From: Clostridia bacterium
GTDB lineage: Bacteria > Bacillota_A > Clostridia > Oscillospirales > CAG-272
Length of the DNA stretch: 13,137 bases
Reading direction: 5' to 3'
Assembly: GCA_017467225.1 (NCBI GenBank)
Contig: JAFTSR010000394.1
Location: 1 to 13,137 of the forward strand
The notes beneath the pieces are model-generated. The model did not search any database. It was not told the origin of the DNA and saw only the letters and a list, made by a program, of their open reading frames with translations. This document shows, in pieces, positions 6,401 through 12,711 of this stretch. The first letter of the stretch is position 1. Each line of letters starts with the position of its first letter. The translations under genes and the position numbers were made by a program.

Positions 6401-6825
6401 GCTCGTCCAAGCCGCAGCGTGTACAGGGCTGCTTTGTCAGCGACGACGAGGTTGAGAAGATTGTGGACTTTATCCGTCGCAATAACGACGAGGTCAGATA
6501 CGATCAGAACTTCCTTGACAATCTGGACCGTGAGGCCGAGCTGATCGGCAGCAAGCGCGACCGTAACGACGATTACGGCGACGAGGACGGAGAAGCCGGT
6601 GATCTGGATCCCAAGTTCTACGAGGCGCTGGGAATTGCGGTCAAGAACAAGCGCATTTCTACGTCGCTGTTGCAAAGAGCCATTTCGATCGGCTACGGCA
6701 GAGCGGCCAAGATTCTCGACCAGATGGAGGACAAGGGCTTTATCGGCCCGGCGAGCGGAAACAAGCCGCGTGAGATTCTCATCTCCGAGGAGGCCTACCG
6801 CGAGCTGATGATGAATCAGGATTGA
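3403..6825 (+). CDS. ftsK: FtsK/SpoIIIE-family DNA translocase
   Basis: A membrane-anchored ATPase that pumps chromosomal DNA through the closing septum during division or sporulation. The 1140-residue product has a Ser/Arg-rich low-complexity N-terminal tail (to about 150), four membrane spans (about 160-190, 200-225, 240-263, 298-330), and a very long charged linker (about 345-640). The motor domain follows, with Walker A GATGTGKS (802-809) and Walker B VIIIDELAD (D911, E912). A winged-helix gamma domain (about 1070-1140, with TSLLQRAISIGYGRAAKILD) reads DNA polarity. The start is the TTG at 3403: AAGGAG ends six bases upstream, and this gives MANNQPKSN. The in-frame ATG at 3352 has no ribosome binding site. 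SpoIIIE-type proteins are usually near 800 residues, so the excess is in the tail and linker. Whether it serves division, sporulation or both is not visible. Confidence 0.96.
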   Translation: MANNQPKSNKNGTRQKADWFEALCTMGEEQPTPKKSTSTRGGSKSTSAGRSKSAATTRRRVQNRSDDPFDDRPPFDDTDIPPFDANEESVAETVFAKDNKKSGTSAAKGSRSSAGSSRSTSQRSSRSSAKSGGKQSTGGNRTRGGQAAQPEERSVADIVYFLQPYAVCAVGALLAIEMLLSLILSGGAYGWTRDTQPFRWFGYYLEYLLFGLFGYGAYLIPPMMIYLSVDRLRHGQRRTGKGLMAGGIVLLLPAIVHVCLLNAGVAGVPDSLRMGELYNAGAAHLGAGVLPGFFAYTFNVGLGVIGTLIVGGFLLILMSLLLVGLTPAMLWERLREARQNRREQKELAESREMEMRQERGLVVRDAAPRKGSTPEQRAADDMERRIQRKLDREQEKMEQEALREAERSDRIERAKATKKSGGKSRASEPQESEFDPIDALLQRERTAADEDAPKVKEKKQPKEKKAAKQAAPAVVRSEDVQPFEDVDEPMEGGEVDAVFEDVVDLPVEEDPAFAKKKVKKRRAQEMPVEEEKPAEDELQTYPAQTEIELDMDAPMPEDDEITELFTGSAAKTAAPAQEAQVMPADLSEIYEDLGDTDAEAPDEDDNTELVQADGGVTIAVEKLSDEERARGAVIVTPEQKQEYARVRPYTFPKVDMLMPEPEDGGVTEALLQQKAIRLRDTLNSFNVRVEGVTYVGGPTVTRYEVKPAPGVKVASITRLSDDIAMGLEASGAVRIEAPIPGKNAVGIEVPNDKRSTVYLRGLIDCETFRTAKSRVTCCLGKGVGGVSVYLNIEKMPHLLIAGATGTGKSVCINSLIMSLLYKAKPDEVKLLMIDPKTVEFSVYKDIPHLMAPIICDSKRAAGALNLAVQEMERRYELMRTVGVRNISGYNTVTENDRYEHPYIPQMVIIIDELADLMMTAKNEVEASIVRLAQKARAAGIHLILGTQRPSVDVITGLIKANVPSRISFTVTSQVDSRTILDNAGAEKLLGIGDMLYAPIGSSKPQRVQGCFVSDDEVEKIVDFIRRNNDEVRYDQNFLDNLDREAELIGSKRDRNDDYGDEDGEAGDLDPKFYEALGIAVKNKRISTSLLQRAISIGYGRAAKILDQMEDKGFIGPASGNKPREILISEEAYRELMMNQD

Positions 6826-6837
6826 GGGTAAGGGAAC

Positions 6838-6905
6838 GATGTGGGGAGACGAGGGGCGCTGCCCCTGTCCCCCGCAAGCCCCTTTTGAAAAAGGGGCTTG
6901 ATCCC
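6838..6905. repeat. GC-rich intergenic hairpins after ftsK
   Basis: AGGGGC-GCT-GCCCCT (6852-6866) is followed by a stem CAAGCCCCTTT/AAAGGGGCTTG (within 6875-6900). Modules of this form (a G-run, a C-run, then a stem with a TTTTGAAAAA-like core) also occur after the kinase and the MBL genes in this window, so they look like dispersed chromosomal repeats. Confidence 0.65.
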
Positions 6906-6966
6906 GAAAACTTTGTGGCATTTTGAAGATATTTATCCGTGATCATGCAGATATCGTCATAATTAA

Positions 6967-7005
6967 AACATTCCCACAGACCATGCAACGGTTTGTGGGA
7001 ATGTT
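6967..7005. terminator. Strong bidirectional Rho-independent terminator
   Basis: AACATTCCCACAGACC (6967-6982) pairs with GGTTTGTGGGAATGTT (6990-7005) over 16 bp with one G-U, around a 7-base loop. On the plus strand CGTTTTA follows; on the minus strand TTTTAATT follows. It sits between the convergent ftsK and SGNH-hydrolase genes and can serve both. Confidence 0.9.
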
Positions 7006-7034
7006 CGTTTTATAAGTGGAAAGCGTCGGTTTCA

Positions 7035-7085
7035 GCCAAGGCTCCCTTGTGCAAAGGGAGCTGTCAGCGAAGCTGACTGAGGGAT
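7035..7085. repeat. Two-hairpin interspersed repeat
   Basis: GCTCCCTT (7041-7048) pairs with AAGGGAGC (7054-7061), and directly after it GTCAGC-GAA-GCTGAC (7063-7077) forms a second stem, followed by TGAGGGATTG. From memory, near-identical two-hairpin units are common between genes in Oscillospirales and related Clostridia. It lies 21 bases from the 3' end of the SGNH-hydrolase gene. Confidence 0.7.
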
Positions 7086-7105
7086 TGTTTCGCGGTTCAC
7101 AAGCA

Positions 7106-7900
7106 TTACGCCCTCTCCGTTCCGATAAAGCCGACGCGGGCGAATTTTTCCGGCGCGCGGCGGATGATATAGTCGATATAGGATGCCATCATTTTGGCGG
7201 TCAGAAGGTATCCGGCTGCGTTCATGTGGCCGCCCATGAAGAAGTTGCGGTAAAACTCCTCGTCGTACGCGGGTGCGTAGCGGCGCAGATCGATGACGTG
7301 CACATGATCCGTGCCGAAGTGCTCGGCCAGCGCGTACATCAAGGCGGCGTGTTCGTCAGCTCTTGCCTCACGTGCCGGCGCATTCTGGGGAGTTGAGGGA
7401 ATGGTGACAAGGAAGAAATGCGCGCCCTTTTGCATGGCAGCATAGCGCTGGATGATCTGCGCGTAGTAGCCGGCAAAGGTGGGTGCGTTTTTCTGCCAGT
7501 CCTCATCGCAGACGTCCGCCACCGAGCCCATGGGGAAGGTCATATTGTTGAGCACGTCGTTGACGCCCAGCGCAATGATATAGGCATTGGCTGCCAGGGC
7601 AGGTGACCAGAAATCGTTTGCCTGGGCAAAACGGAGGCAATACTCGGCCGCCGACATGCCGCCACGGGAAAAATTGTACACCTTGCTGCCTGCCATGCGA
7701 CCCAGGTGCTGTCCCCAGGAATAGTCGAACATGTCATGGTAGGTCTTGACGCCGTCGGCATCCACGTACTCGAACTCACCCGAGGACAGACTGTCACCCA
7801 CACAGGCGATGGTGCGGAAAATACCGGTCATGCCGCCGTCGGTGACCAGGCGATCCAAGGGACGCTCGTCGGGGGCAAGATAATAATCGTGAATATTCAT
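7106..7900 (-). CDS. SGNH/GDSL-family hydrolase (esterase/lipase-like)
   Basis: A 264-residue protein of the SGNH hydrolase fold, which cleaves esters in lipids, acylated sugars or similar substrates; the substrate here is unknown. Block I is ACVGDSLSSGE with nucleophile Ser37, block II glycine is in SRGGMS (80-81), block III is ALGVND with Asn114, and block V is GGHMNAAGY with His225. The Asp normally three residues before the catalytic His is a Met here (222), so the active site may work as a dyad or draw its acid from elsewhere. There is no signal peptide, so it is probably cytoplasmic. The start at 7900 is preferred over an ATG 21 bases upstream because AAGGAGG ends five bases before it. 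It is transcribed divergently from the FGGY kinase, suggesting a shared sugar-related role (inference). Confidence 0.88.
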   Translation of the reverse strand: MNIHDYYLAPDERPLDRLVTDGGMTGIFRTIACVGDSLSSGEFEYVDADGVKTYHDMFDYSWGQHLGRMAGSKVYNFSRGGMSAAEYCLRFAQANDFWSPALAANAYIIALGVNDVLNNMTFPMGSVADVCDEDWQKNAPTFAGYYAQIIQRYAAMQKGAHFFLVTIPSTPQNAPAREARADEHAALMYALAEHFGTDHVHVIDLRRYAPAYDEEFYRNFFMGGHMNAAGYLLTAKMMASYIDYIIRRAPEKFARVGFIGTERA

Positions 7901-7933
7901 ATGCTCCTCCTTGATGGTCAAAGATATGCATCT

Positions 7934-7962
7934 ATTGTACCACGTTTGGGTGCGCTTGTCAA
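7934..7962 (-). promoter_or_regulatory. Promoter of the SGNH hydrolase gene
   Basis: On the minus strand TTGACA (7962-7957), 17-base spacer, TACAAT (7939-7934). It is nearly perfect and starts transcripts about 27 bases before the ATG. Confidence 0.85.
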
Positions 7963-7976
7963 ATACTACTTGACAA
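7956..7976. promoter_or_regulatory. Inverted repeat formed by the two divergent -35 boxes
   Basis: TTGTCAA-ATACTAC-TTGACAA is a perfect 7-bp inverted repeat. It arises because both -35 elements are TTGACA and face outward with seven bases between them, so RNA polymerase cannot occupy both at once. It may be an operator or just two promoters. Confidence 0.55.
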
Positions 7977-7998
7977 TTTTTTCAAGGTGTGATACAAT
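7970..7998 (+). promoter_or_regulatory. Promoter of the FGGY kinase gene
   Basis: TTGACA (7970-7975), 17-base spacer, TACAAT (7993-7998). Transcription would start near 8005, which rules out the ATG at 8005 as the usual start and supports the one at 8044. Confidence 0.87.
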
Positions 7999-8005
7999 TT
8001 TTTCA
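7973..8005 (+). promoter_or_regulatory. 12-bp direct repeat spaced two helical turns, candidate operator
   Basis: ACAATTTTTTCA occurs perfectly at 7973-7984 and 7994-8005, 21 bases apart, covering the -35/spacer and the -10/start point of the kinase promoter. A regulator bound to both copies would be on the same face of the helix. No regulator gene is nearby and the motif is not one I recognise. Confidence 0.45.
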
Positions 8006-8043
8006 TGATAAAGAACTCAGAAGACTGCGAAAGGATGCTTGCC

Positions 8044-9354
8044 ATGTATCTTGGTATCGATATCGGCACCACCTCCATCTGCGCGGTGGTCATCTCCCAC
8101 GACGGAACGCTGCTGGAGTCCGTCACAAAACTCAATACTTACGGCTCAACCGACGGTGCCGCGCGCCTGCAGAACGCCGACGGCATTGCAGCGCTCTGCG
8201 GCCAAATCTGCGACAAGCTCACCGCCGCCTATCCCGTTGTCAGCATTGGCGTGAGCGGCCAGATGCACGGCATTTTGTATGTGGACGCCGATGGTCTGGC
8301 GGTCACGCCGCTGTATTCCTGGCAGGATGAGCGCGGAAATTTGCCGGTAGATGGCGCCCAAACCTACGCCGAGCAGCTTTCCCGTCTGACGGGTCACCGC
8401 ATTTCCACCGGCTATGGCTGCTGCAGCGTATATTATGATATGCAGAATGATGCTGTTCCCAAGAAAGCAGCTGCCTTTTGTACCATCGGCGACTACGTTG
8501 CCATGCGGCTGTGCGGCAGAAAAACGCCTCTGCTGCACGACAGCTGTGCGGCGTCTCTTGGCCTTTTTGATCTGAAAAGCCGCGCTTGGGATGAGATCGC
8601 CATCCAAAACGCTGCTCTGCCGCGGCATCTCTTTCCCGAGGTGACGGATATGGTTGCACCCCTGGGACAGCGTGCATGCGGCGCGACGGTCTACACCTGC
8701 ATCGGGGACAACCAGGCCTCGGTCTACGGCTCACTTCGTGACGAGAGCGCATTTTTGCTCAACATCGGCACGGGCAGCCAGATTTCCATGATCACCAAGG
8801 GGTACTGCCAGGTGCCGCTCGGCGAGGTGCGTCCTTATCTTGACGGCGCGTATCTGGTCGTCGGCTGTCCGCTTTGCGGCGGCTATTCCTACCGCCTGCT
8901 CAGGGATTTCTTTGGCAGCGTTGGCGGCGAGATCAGCTATGATACCATGAACGCCTGGGCGCTGGCGGCGCTCAAGGCAGAGGTGGCGGCACCTTTTGTG
9001 GAGCCGACCTTCCGCGGCACCCGGGCAGAGCCTCGTCGCCGCGCGAGTATCACAGCGCTTTCTGAGGCGAATTTTAACGCACCCGCTCTGACGCTCGGCG
9101 TGCTGCGCGGCATCAGCGGCGAGCTGAGAGAGTTTTATGCCGCATTCAAAGCCCTTTTAGGTGAACGGACGATGGCCGTCGGTGCGGGGAACGCCGTGCG
9201 TCTGAACGAGGCTTTGCGGTGTGTGCTGCAAAGCGATTTTGGCTGTGATCTCGCCATTCCCGTGCACACCGAGGAGGCTTCCTTTGGCGCGGCACGCGCG
9301 GCCGCCCGGGCACATACCGGCGAGGATTTCAAGCATTGGATTGGGTATCAGTGA
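8044..9354 (+). CDS. FGGY-family carbohydrate kinase, sedoheptulokinase-like
   Basis: A 436-residue ATP-dependent sugar kinase of the FGGY family. It has the N-terminal phosphate-binding signature LGIDIGTTS (3-11), substrate-site motifs GVSGQMHG and SWQDERG, and the catalytic-Asp motif IGDNQAS (Asp222). The best resemblance I can recall is sedoheptulokinase (SHPK): TGYGCCSVYY, IGDYVAMRLCG and DSCAASLG line up with TGFGCATIFW, IHDYVVAMLCG and DQNAASWG of the human enzyme. It would phosphorylate a ketose such as sedoheptulose to feed the pentose-phosphate pathway; another ketose is possible. Members are usually 440-500 residues, so it is complete. The ATG at 8044 (MYLGIDIG) is chosen because AAGG lies nine bases upstream and upstream ATGs lie at or near the transcription start. 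It is monocistronic as far as can be seen. Confidence 0.85.
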   Translation: MYLGIDIGTTSICAVVISHDGTLLESVTKLNTYGSTDGAARLQNADGIAALCGQICDKLTAAYPVVSIGVSGQMHGILYVDADGLAVTPLYSWQDERGNLPVDGAQTYAEQLSRLTGHRISTGYGCCSVYYDMQNDAVPKKAAAFCTIGDYVAMRLCGRKTPLLHDSCAASLGLFDLKSRAWDEIAIQNAALPRHLFPEVTDMVAPLGQRACGATVYTCIGDNQASVYGSLRDESAFLLNIGTGSQISMITKGYCQVPLGEVRPYLDGAYLVVGCPLCGGYSYRLLRDFFGSVGGEISYDTMNAWALAALKAEVAAPFVEPTFRGTRAEPRRRASITALSEANFNAPALTLGVLRGISGELREFYAAFKALLGERTMAVGAGNAVRLNEALRCVLQSDFGCDLAIPVHTEEASFGAARAAARAHTGEDFKHWIGYQ

Positions 9355-9360
9355 TATGAA

Positions 9361-9398
9361 GTGTGGGGGAAACTTCTTGGAAGAAGTTTCCCCCACAC
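9361..9398. terminator. Perfect 17-bp hairpin after the kinase gene
   Basis: GTGTGGGGGAAACTTCT and AGAAGTTTCCCCCACAC pair perfectly around TGGA, six bases after the stop codon. No T-run follows on the plus strand, so it is a stable 3' end protector, a weak terminator, or a dispersed repeat. Confidence 0.65.
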
Positions 9399-9455
9399 CC
9401 CCTTCAAGAACTTGATCAAATAATAGCAGTTGTATTTTGTAAGTTTTTGAAGATT

Positions 9456-9513
9456 CCAAAGAAACTTTTTTCAAAAAGTTCCTTTGGTGGGGTTTGGGGG
9501 CAAAGCCCCAACC
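9456..9513. repeat. Two further intergenic hairpins
   Basis: CCAAAGAAACTTTT (9456-9469) pairs with AAAAGTTCCTTTGG (9474-9487) with one mismatch. Right after it, GGTTTGGGG/CCCCAACC (9491-9513) forms a second stem around GCAAAG. With 9361-9398 they fill the gap between the kinase and MBL genes and resemble repeats common between genes in Oscillospirales. Confidence 0.65.
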
Positions 9514-9536
9514 TCTCTCGCTTTTGCACGCCACCC

Positions 9537-9565
9537 TTGACAAACGCGGTACGCTGCTGTATAAT
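9537..9565 (+). promoter_or_regulatory. Consensus sigma-A promoter of the MBL-fold gene
   Basis: TTGACA (9537-9542), 17-base spacer, TATAAT (9560-9565): a perfect match to consensus. Transcripts would begin near 9572, about 27 bases before the ATG. Confidence 0.92.
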
Positions 9566-9598
9566 ATCGATAATGATGCAGGAAGGGCAGGTGCAACA

Positions 9599-10468
9599 AT
9601 GAAAAATCGATGGAAAGCCGTGTGCGTCGGCGCTGTGACCACCTTGGCTGTGGTGCTGTTTTTGCTGCTGCCCTACCTTTTGCCGCCGGCGGACGGCACC
9701 GATCTTTCGGACGCGCCATTTCAGATCCATGTCATCGACGTGGGGCAGGGAGACGCCATGCTGCTGCTTTGCGAGGAGCAGACTGTGCTGATCGACACCG
9801 GTACCAACGAGAGCGAGGGCGCGCTGCGCGCTTATCTGGACAGCTGTGGCGTGGAGGAGATCGATTATCTGATCATCAGCCATCCGCACGAGGACCACAT
9901 GGGTGGCGCGGACATGGTGCTGCGCGAGTACGACGTGCACACCTTGGTGATGTCCGATCTGGCACCGGACGCGGATGTGGGAATACAGTTCACGACAGCA
10001 CTGACCGCGAGTGAATCGACCGTCATGGTTCCGCGCGTTGGCGAGGTGATCCGGGCAGGCGCGCTGCGCATGACTTTCCTCGCGCCGCCCGACGGCGGAT
10101 TTTCGGATGTTAACGATCACTCTTTGGTCGTGCGCTGCGAATTTGGCGAGACCTCGCTTTTGACCGTGGGTGATGCCGAGGCGGAGGTGGAGGCGTGGCT
10201 GCTGGCAAATACCGACGCGGCGCTTTTGGACGTTGACCTGCTCAAAGCCGGGCATCACGGCTCAGACACCTCCACGGGCGCGGATTTTCTCGCCGCGACC
10301 ACACCCACCTACGTGGCGATCTCCTGCGGACGCGGCAACACCTACAATCATCCCGTGCAGAGCGTGCTGGATGCCGTCGCTGCCGCAGGTGCGCTGTCCT
10401 GCCGCACCGATACCGACGGCACGCTGATTTTTCTCTCCGACGGCGAGCAGCTGTGGCGGGAGAGGTGA
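9599..10468 (+). CDS. Membrane-anchored ComEC-type metallo-beta-lactamase-fold hydrolase
   Basis: A 289-residue protein with one N-terminal membrane span or uncleaved signal (about residues 7-29) followed by an extracytoplasmic MBL domain. It opens with VIDVGQGDAML, typical of the ComEC/Rec2 C-terminal hydrolase domain. Metal ligands visible are HPHEDH (95-100), Asp192 in VGDAEAE, and His219/His220 in GHHGSD. In ComEC this domain follows a large DNA-channel domain, which is absent here, so this is a stand-alone form. Such proteins may be nucleases or other phosphodiesterases at the cell surface; the substrate is unknown. The ATG at 9599 is chosen because it follows the promoter and GCAGGTG; the upstream in-frame start would lie before the promoter. 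Confidence 0.88.
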   Translation: MKNRWKAVCVGAVTTLAVVLFLLLPYLLPPADGTDLSDAPFQIHVIDVGQGDAMLLLCEEQTVLIDTGTNESEGALRAYLDSCGVEEIDYLIISHPHEDHMGGADMVLREYDVHTLVMSDLAPDADVGIQFTTALTASESTVMVPRVGEVIRAGALRMTFLAPPDGGFSDVNDHSLVVRCEFGETSLLTVGDAEAEVEAWLLANTDAALLDVDLLKAGHHGSDTSTGADFLAATTPTYVAISCGRGNTYNHPVQSVLDAVAAAGALSCRTDTDGTLIFLSDGEQLWRER

Positions 10469-10475
10469 GAAAACG

Positions 10476-10548
10476 CAAGGGGCGTTGTCCCTTGACCCCA
10501 CGCTCCGCGGGCTTAAGAATCTCCCAAAAACCTGTGAAAAATTTTTGG
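10476..10548. repeat. Intergenic hairpins after the MBL gene
   Basis: CAAGGG-GCGTTGT-CCCTTG (10476-10494) and CCAAAAA/TTTTTGG (10524-10548) are weak stems. The second ends in a short T-run and could act as a terminator. The layout (G-run, C-run, then an A/T-rich stem) echoes the modules at 6838-6905 and 9456-9513. Confidence 0.45.
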
Positions 10549-10637
10549 ATTGGGTTTGTTGCGGATGTGTTTTGAATAAAATGCCTTTTGCCTACGCTTT
10601 CTCAACCGCCAAAAAGTAATTTTATGCTATGAAACGC

Positions 10638-10668
10638 TTGACTCTCACCTATACTTTAGTGATACAAT
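10638..10668 (+). promoter_or_regulatory. Possible promoter of the lipoprotein operon
   Basis: TTGACT (10638-10643) and TACAAT (10663-10668) are separated by 19 bases, longer than ideal. It is the best candidate in the 247-base gap before the lipoprotein genes. Confidence 0.4.
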
Positions 10669-10715
10669 GGTGGTGCTGAAAAAAGCACTTGGTAAGAGAA
10701 AGGAGTCACAAATTT

Positions 10716-11732
10716 ATGTGCAAGAATAATTACATGCTCAAAGCTGTCCGTTTTGTCGCTGTTTGGGCGGCTGTACTACTTTGCCTGTTAGCAGCGACGG
10801 CCTGCAACAAGCAGCCCAATCCCGACGAAACCGAGCAACAAAATCCATCCGCTGTTCAACTCCCCGACTCGCCTTCCGATCAGGACGAGCCACAGCCCAC
10901 CAAAACGATTGCCAACGTGGAGGACATGGTGCGGATTGAAGGCGTTCTTTCCATCGAAAAATTGGAATTTACAAATATGATTTATGGCGTGGTGGCCTAT
11001 CAAGTGTTATGCCATGCCGCCGACGGTACGCAGCTTGCCATGGAAATCATTCTGCCCGACGATTATACCGATGCGGCAACAGACTATCCTGTTTTGTTCT
11101 ATTATCCGCAGATTGGCTGGAGCGTGGATGAGCTTGCCATGCTTTACGCGAGGTACGGCTATATCGTTATCCGTCCTTATATGCGTGGTTACGGTCAAAG
11201 TGAAGGGATGCGCGACCTTGGCGGTGCCGGCGATATTTCCGATGCACAGACACTTCTGCATATCTGCGACAGCGCAGGCTTTTTGCAAAACAAAAAAATG
11301 TTCCTCCTCGGCTCATCCGAGGGAGCAACCATTGCTCTGCGCTTGTTCGCTCAGGATGACGCAAGGCGTTTTGAAGGCTGTGCCGTGGTAGATGTCATTA
11401 CCGATATGCATGCATACGGTGAGATGCGCGGAGAGAGCATCATGGAATTGCAGCACCGCTTGATTGGGAACACATACGAGGAAGCTCCCGAAGAATACGA
11501 GCTGCGCTCCCCCTTGTATTTTTACGAACGCCTTGATCGTCCGATGCTCCTTTTGTGCTATACCCAAAGCCCGTTTATTTCGGTGGAGAGCATTGACTTG
11601 TTTTATGAGCGGCTGTGCACCGTCAATCCGGATGTTACCTATCACAAATTGGATGCTTTGAGTGCGGATTTCTCTCATCCGGGGTATTCGTATCTGATGT
11701 CATGGCTGGGGGATTTTAATGAAAACGATTAA
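10716..11732 (+). CDS. Lipoprotein with alpha/beta-hydrolase domain
   Basis: A 338-residue predicted lipoprotein. A hydrophobic signal segment ends at LLAATAC, with lipidation at Cys30, followed by a Pro/Gln/Asp/Glu-rich tether to about 75. The rest is an alpha/beta hydrolase of the prolyl-oligopeptidase/dienelactone-hydrolase kind: a PVLFYYP strand, IRPYMRGYGQSEG, nucleophile elbow GSSEG (Ser201), and a late His in FSHPGYSY (His321). It is probably an esterase or peptidase on the outer face of the membrane; the substrate is unknown. The start at 10716 has AAAGGAG about ten bases upstream, slightly wide; a TTG 27 bases earlier would swallow that RBS. Its last 14 bases overlap the next gene, implying co-translation. 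Its base composition looks lower in GC than ftsK, which may mean a different origin. Confidence 0.85.
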   Translation: MCKNNYMLKAVRFVAVWAAVLLCLLAATACNKQPNPDETEQQNPSAVQLPDSPSDQDEPQPTKTIANVEDMVRIEGVLSIEKLEFTNMIYGVVAYQVLCHAADGTQLAMEIILPDDYTDAATDYPVLFYYPQIGWSVDELAMLYARYGYIVIRPYMRGYGQSEGMRDLGGAGDISDAQTLLHICDSAGFLQNKKMFLLGSSEGATIALRLFAQDDARRFEGCAVVDVITDMHAYGEMRGESIMELQHRLIGNTYEEAPEEYELRSPLYFYERLDRPMLLLCYTQSPFISVESIDLFYERLCTVNPDVTYHKLDALSADFSHPGYSYLMSWLGDFNEND

Positions 11733-12678
11733 AACCATTCTTGGCATTTTCCTGTTCGCGGTAATGCTGTTTTCCTGCAGCCCGACGCCGTCCGAGCAAG
11801 AGCCATTACCCATACCAAACCGGGAGCAGCAGCCGGAAACAAAGCCGCCGCAAGAGGATATCCCCACGCAAGCCGTCACCGAGCCGGAACTCGATGGCAA
11901 TTACTATATCGTGCGTAGTGAGTGGCTCACCTGCTGCTTTTATAAGCACGACTATGCGGCTCAAGAGGTTCTTGCGATTGCTTCCGAGGCCTTGGACGTT
12001 GCGGCGGACATTCGCGCCTTCCTGGGCATTACCTACACGGAAAAGCAAGCCGCGCATACCGTTTGCTATTTCGATTCTACGCATAAAAACGCGGATGGTT
12101 TGCCGCAATCGCAAGCCATCCCTGCCAAGCGCATGCTCTATTGTGGCGGTCTTGAGTCCTTTACGCACGAATATACCCATATCGTTACCGGAAATTCACC
12201 GGATGTACGTTATGCGCCGGAGAAGATTTTTTCCGAGGGGCTGGCAGATTATGTGATGTATTCCTTTACTGAGAAAATTGCCACAAAGGAATATCAATAT
12301 TTCACCTCTTATCAGCTGGAACAGGAGATGGGTAGCGCGGATCATGCCGCCGTTCTTTCCATGATGACCGAAAAGGGAATTGAAAAAACGGGAAAGAATT
12401 ACAGGCTTGCGATTGTAGCGCTCTTTGATAGGGAATCGAGGATGGAGCAGCTGCATTTCCCCGTCGAAAATTCTCTCTACCAAGAGGATTCTTACCCTTA
12501 TTTTGTGGGGTACGTTTTAGCTACGTACTGCATCGAGCACAACGGTGGTATTGCGCCACTGATGCGTGCCTATTGTGATTATCTCAAAACACCTGAAATC
12601 TACGGTGTTACATTGGAGGAATTGACCGCACAAGCTGTCCGACACAACACCGCGTTGTTCTATCAAGGAGCGGAATAA
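11719..12678 (+). CDS. Lipoprotein zinc metallopeptidase (gluzincin, HExxH-x18-E)
   Basis: A 319-residue predicted lipoprotein with a short signal sequence ending in the lipobox LFSC (Cys20) and a Pro/Glu/Gln-rich tether to about 55. It carries HEYTH (150-154), then exactly 18 residues, then Glu173 in FSEGLADY. This is the zinc-binding pattern of gluzincin peptidases such as M1 aminopeptidases and the smaller peptidase-MA-like group. A later Tyr-rich stretch, SYPYFVGYVLATY, sits where those families keep a helix with a catalytic Tyr. It is far shorter than true M1 enzymes (over 600 residues), so it belongs to a minimal or unnamed branch. It presumably cleaves peptides or cell-envelope material outside the membrane. 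Its ATG overlaps the upstream hydrolase gene by 14 bases behind a weak GGGGGA, so translation is likely coupled. Confidence 0.83.
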   Translation: MKTIKTILGIFLFAVMLFSCSPTPSEQEPLPIPNREQQPETKPPQEDIPTQAVTEPELDGNYYIVRSEWLTCCFYKHDYAAQEVLAIASEALDVAADIRAFLGITYTEKQAAHTVCYFDSTHKNADGLPQSQAIPAKRMLYCGGLESFTHEYTHIVTGNSPDVRYAPEKIFSEGLADYVMYSFTEKIATKEYQYFTSYQLEQEMGSADHAAVLSMMTEKGIEKTGKNYRLAIVALFDRESRMEQLHFPVENSLYQEDSYPYFVGYVLATYCIEHNGGIAPLMRAYCDYLKTPEIYGVTLEELTAQAVRHNTALFYQGAE

Positions 12679-12711
12679 CCGCCCTGAAAATCTTTTTGGA
12701 AAGGATATTCC

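Noticed and set aside
8005..8043. ATG at 8005 or 8035 as the kinase start
   Set aside because: 8005 coincides with the predicted transcription start. The ATG at 8035 overlaps the AAGG sequence. The family N-terminus fits MYLGIDIG at 8044.
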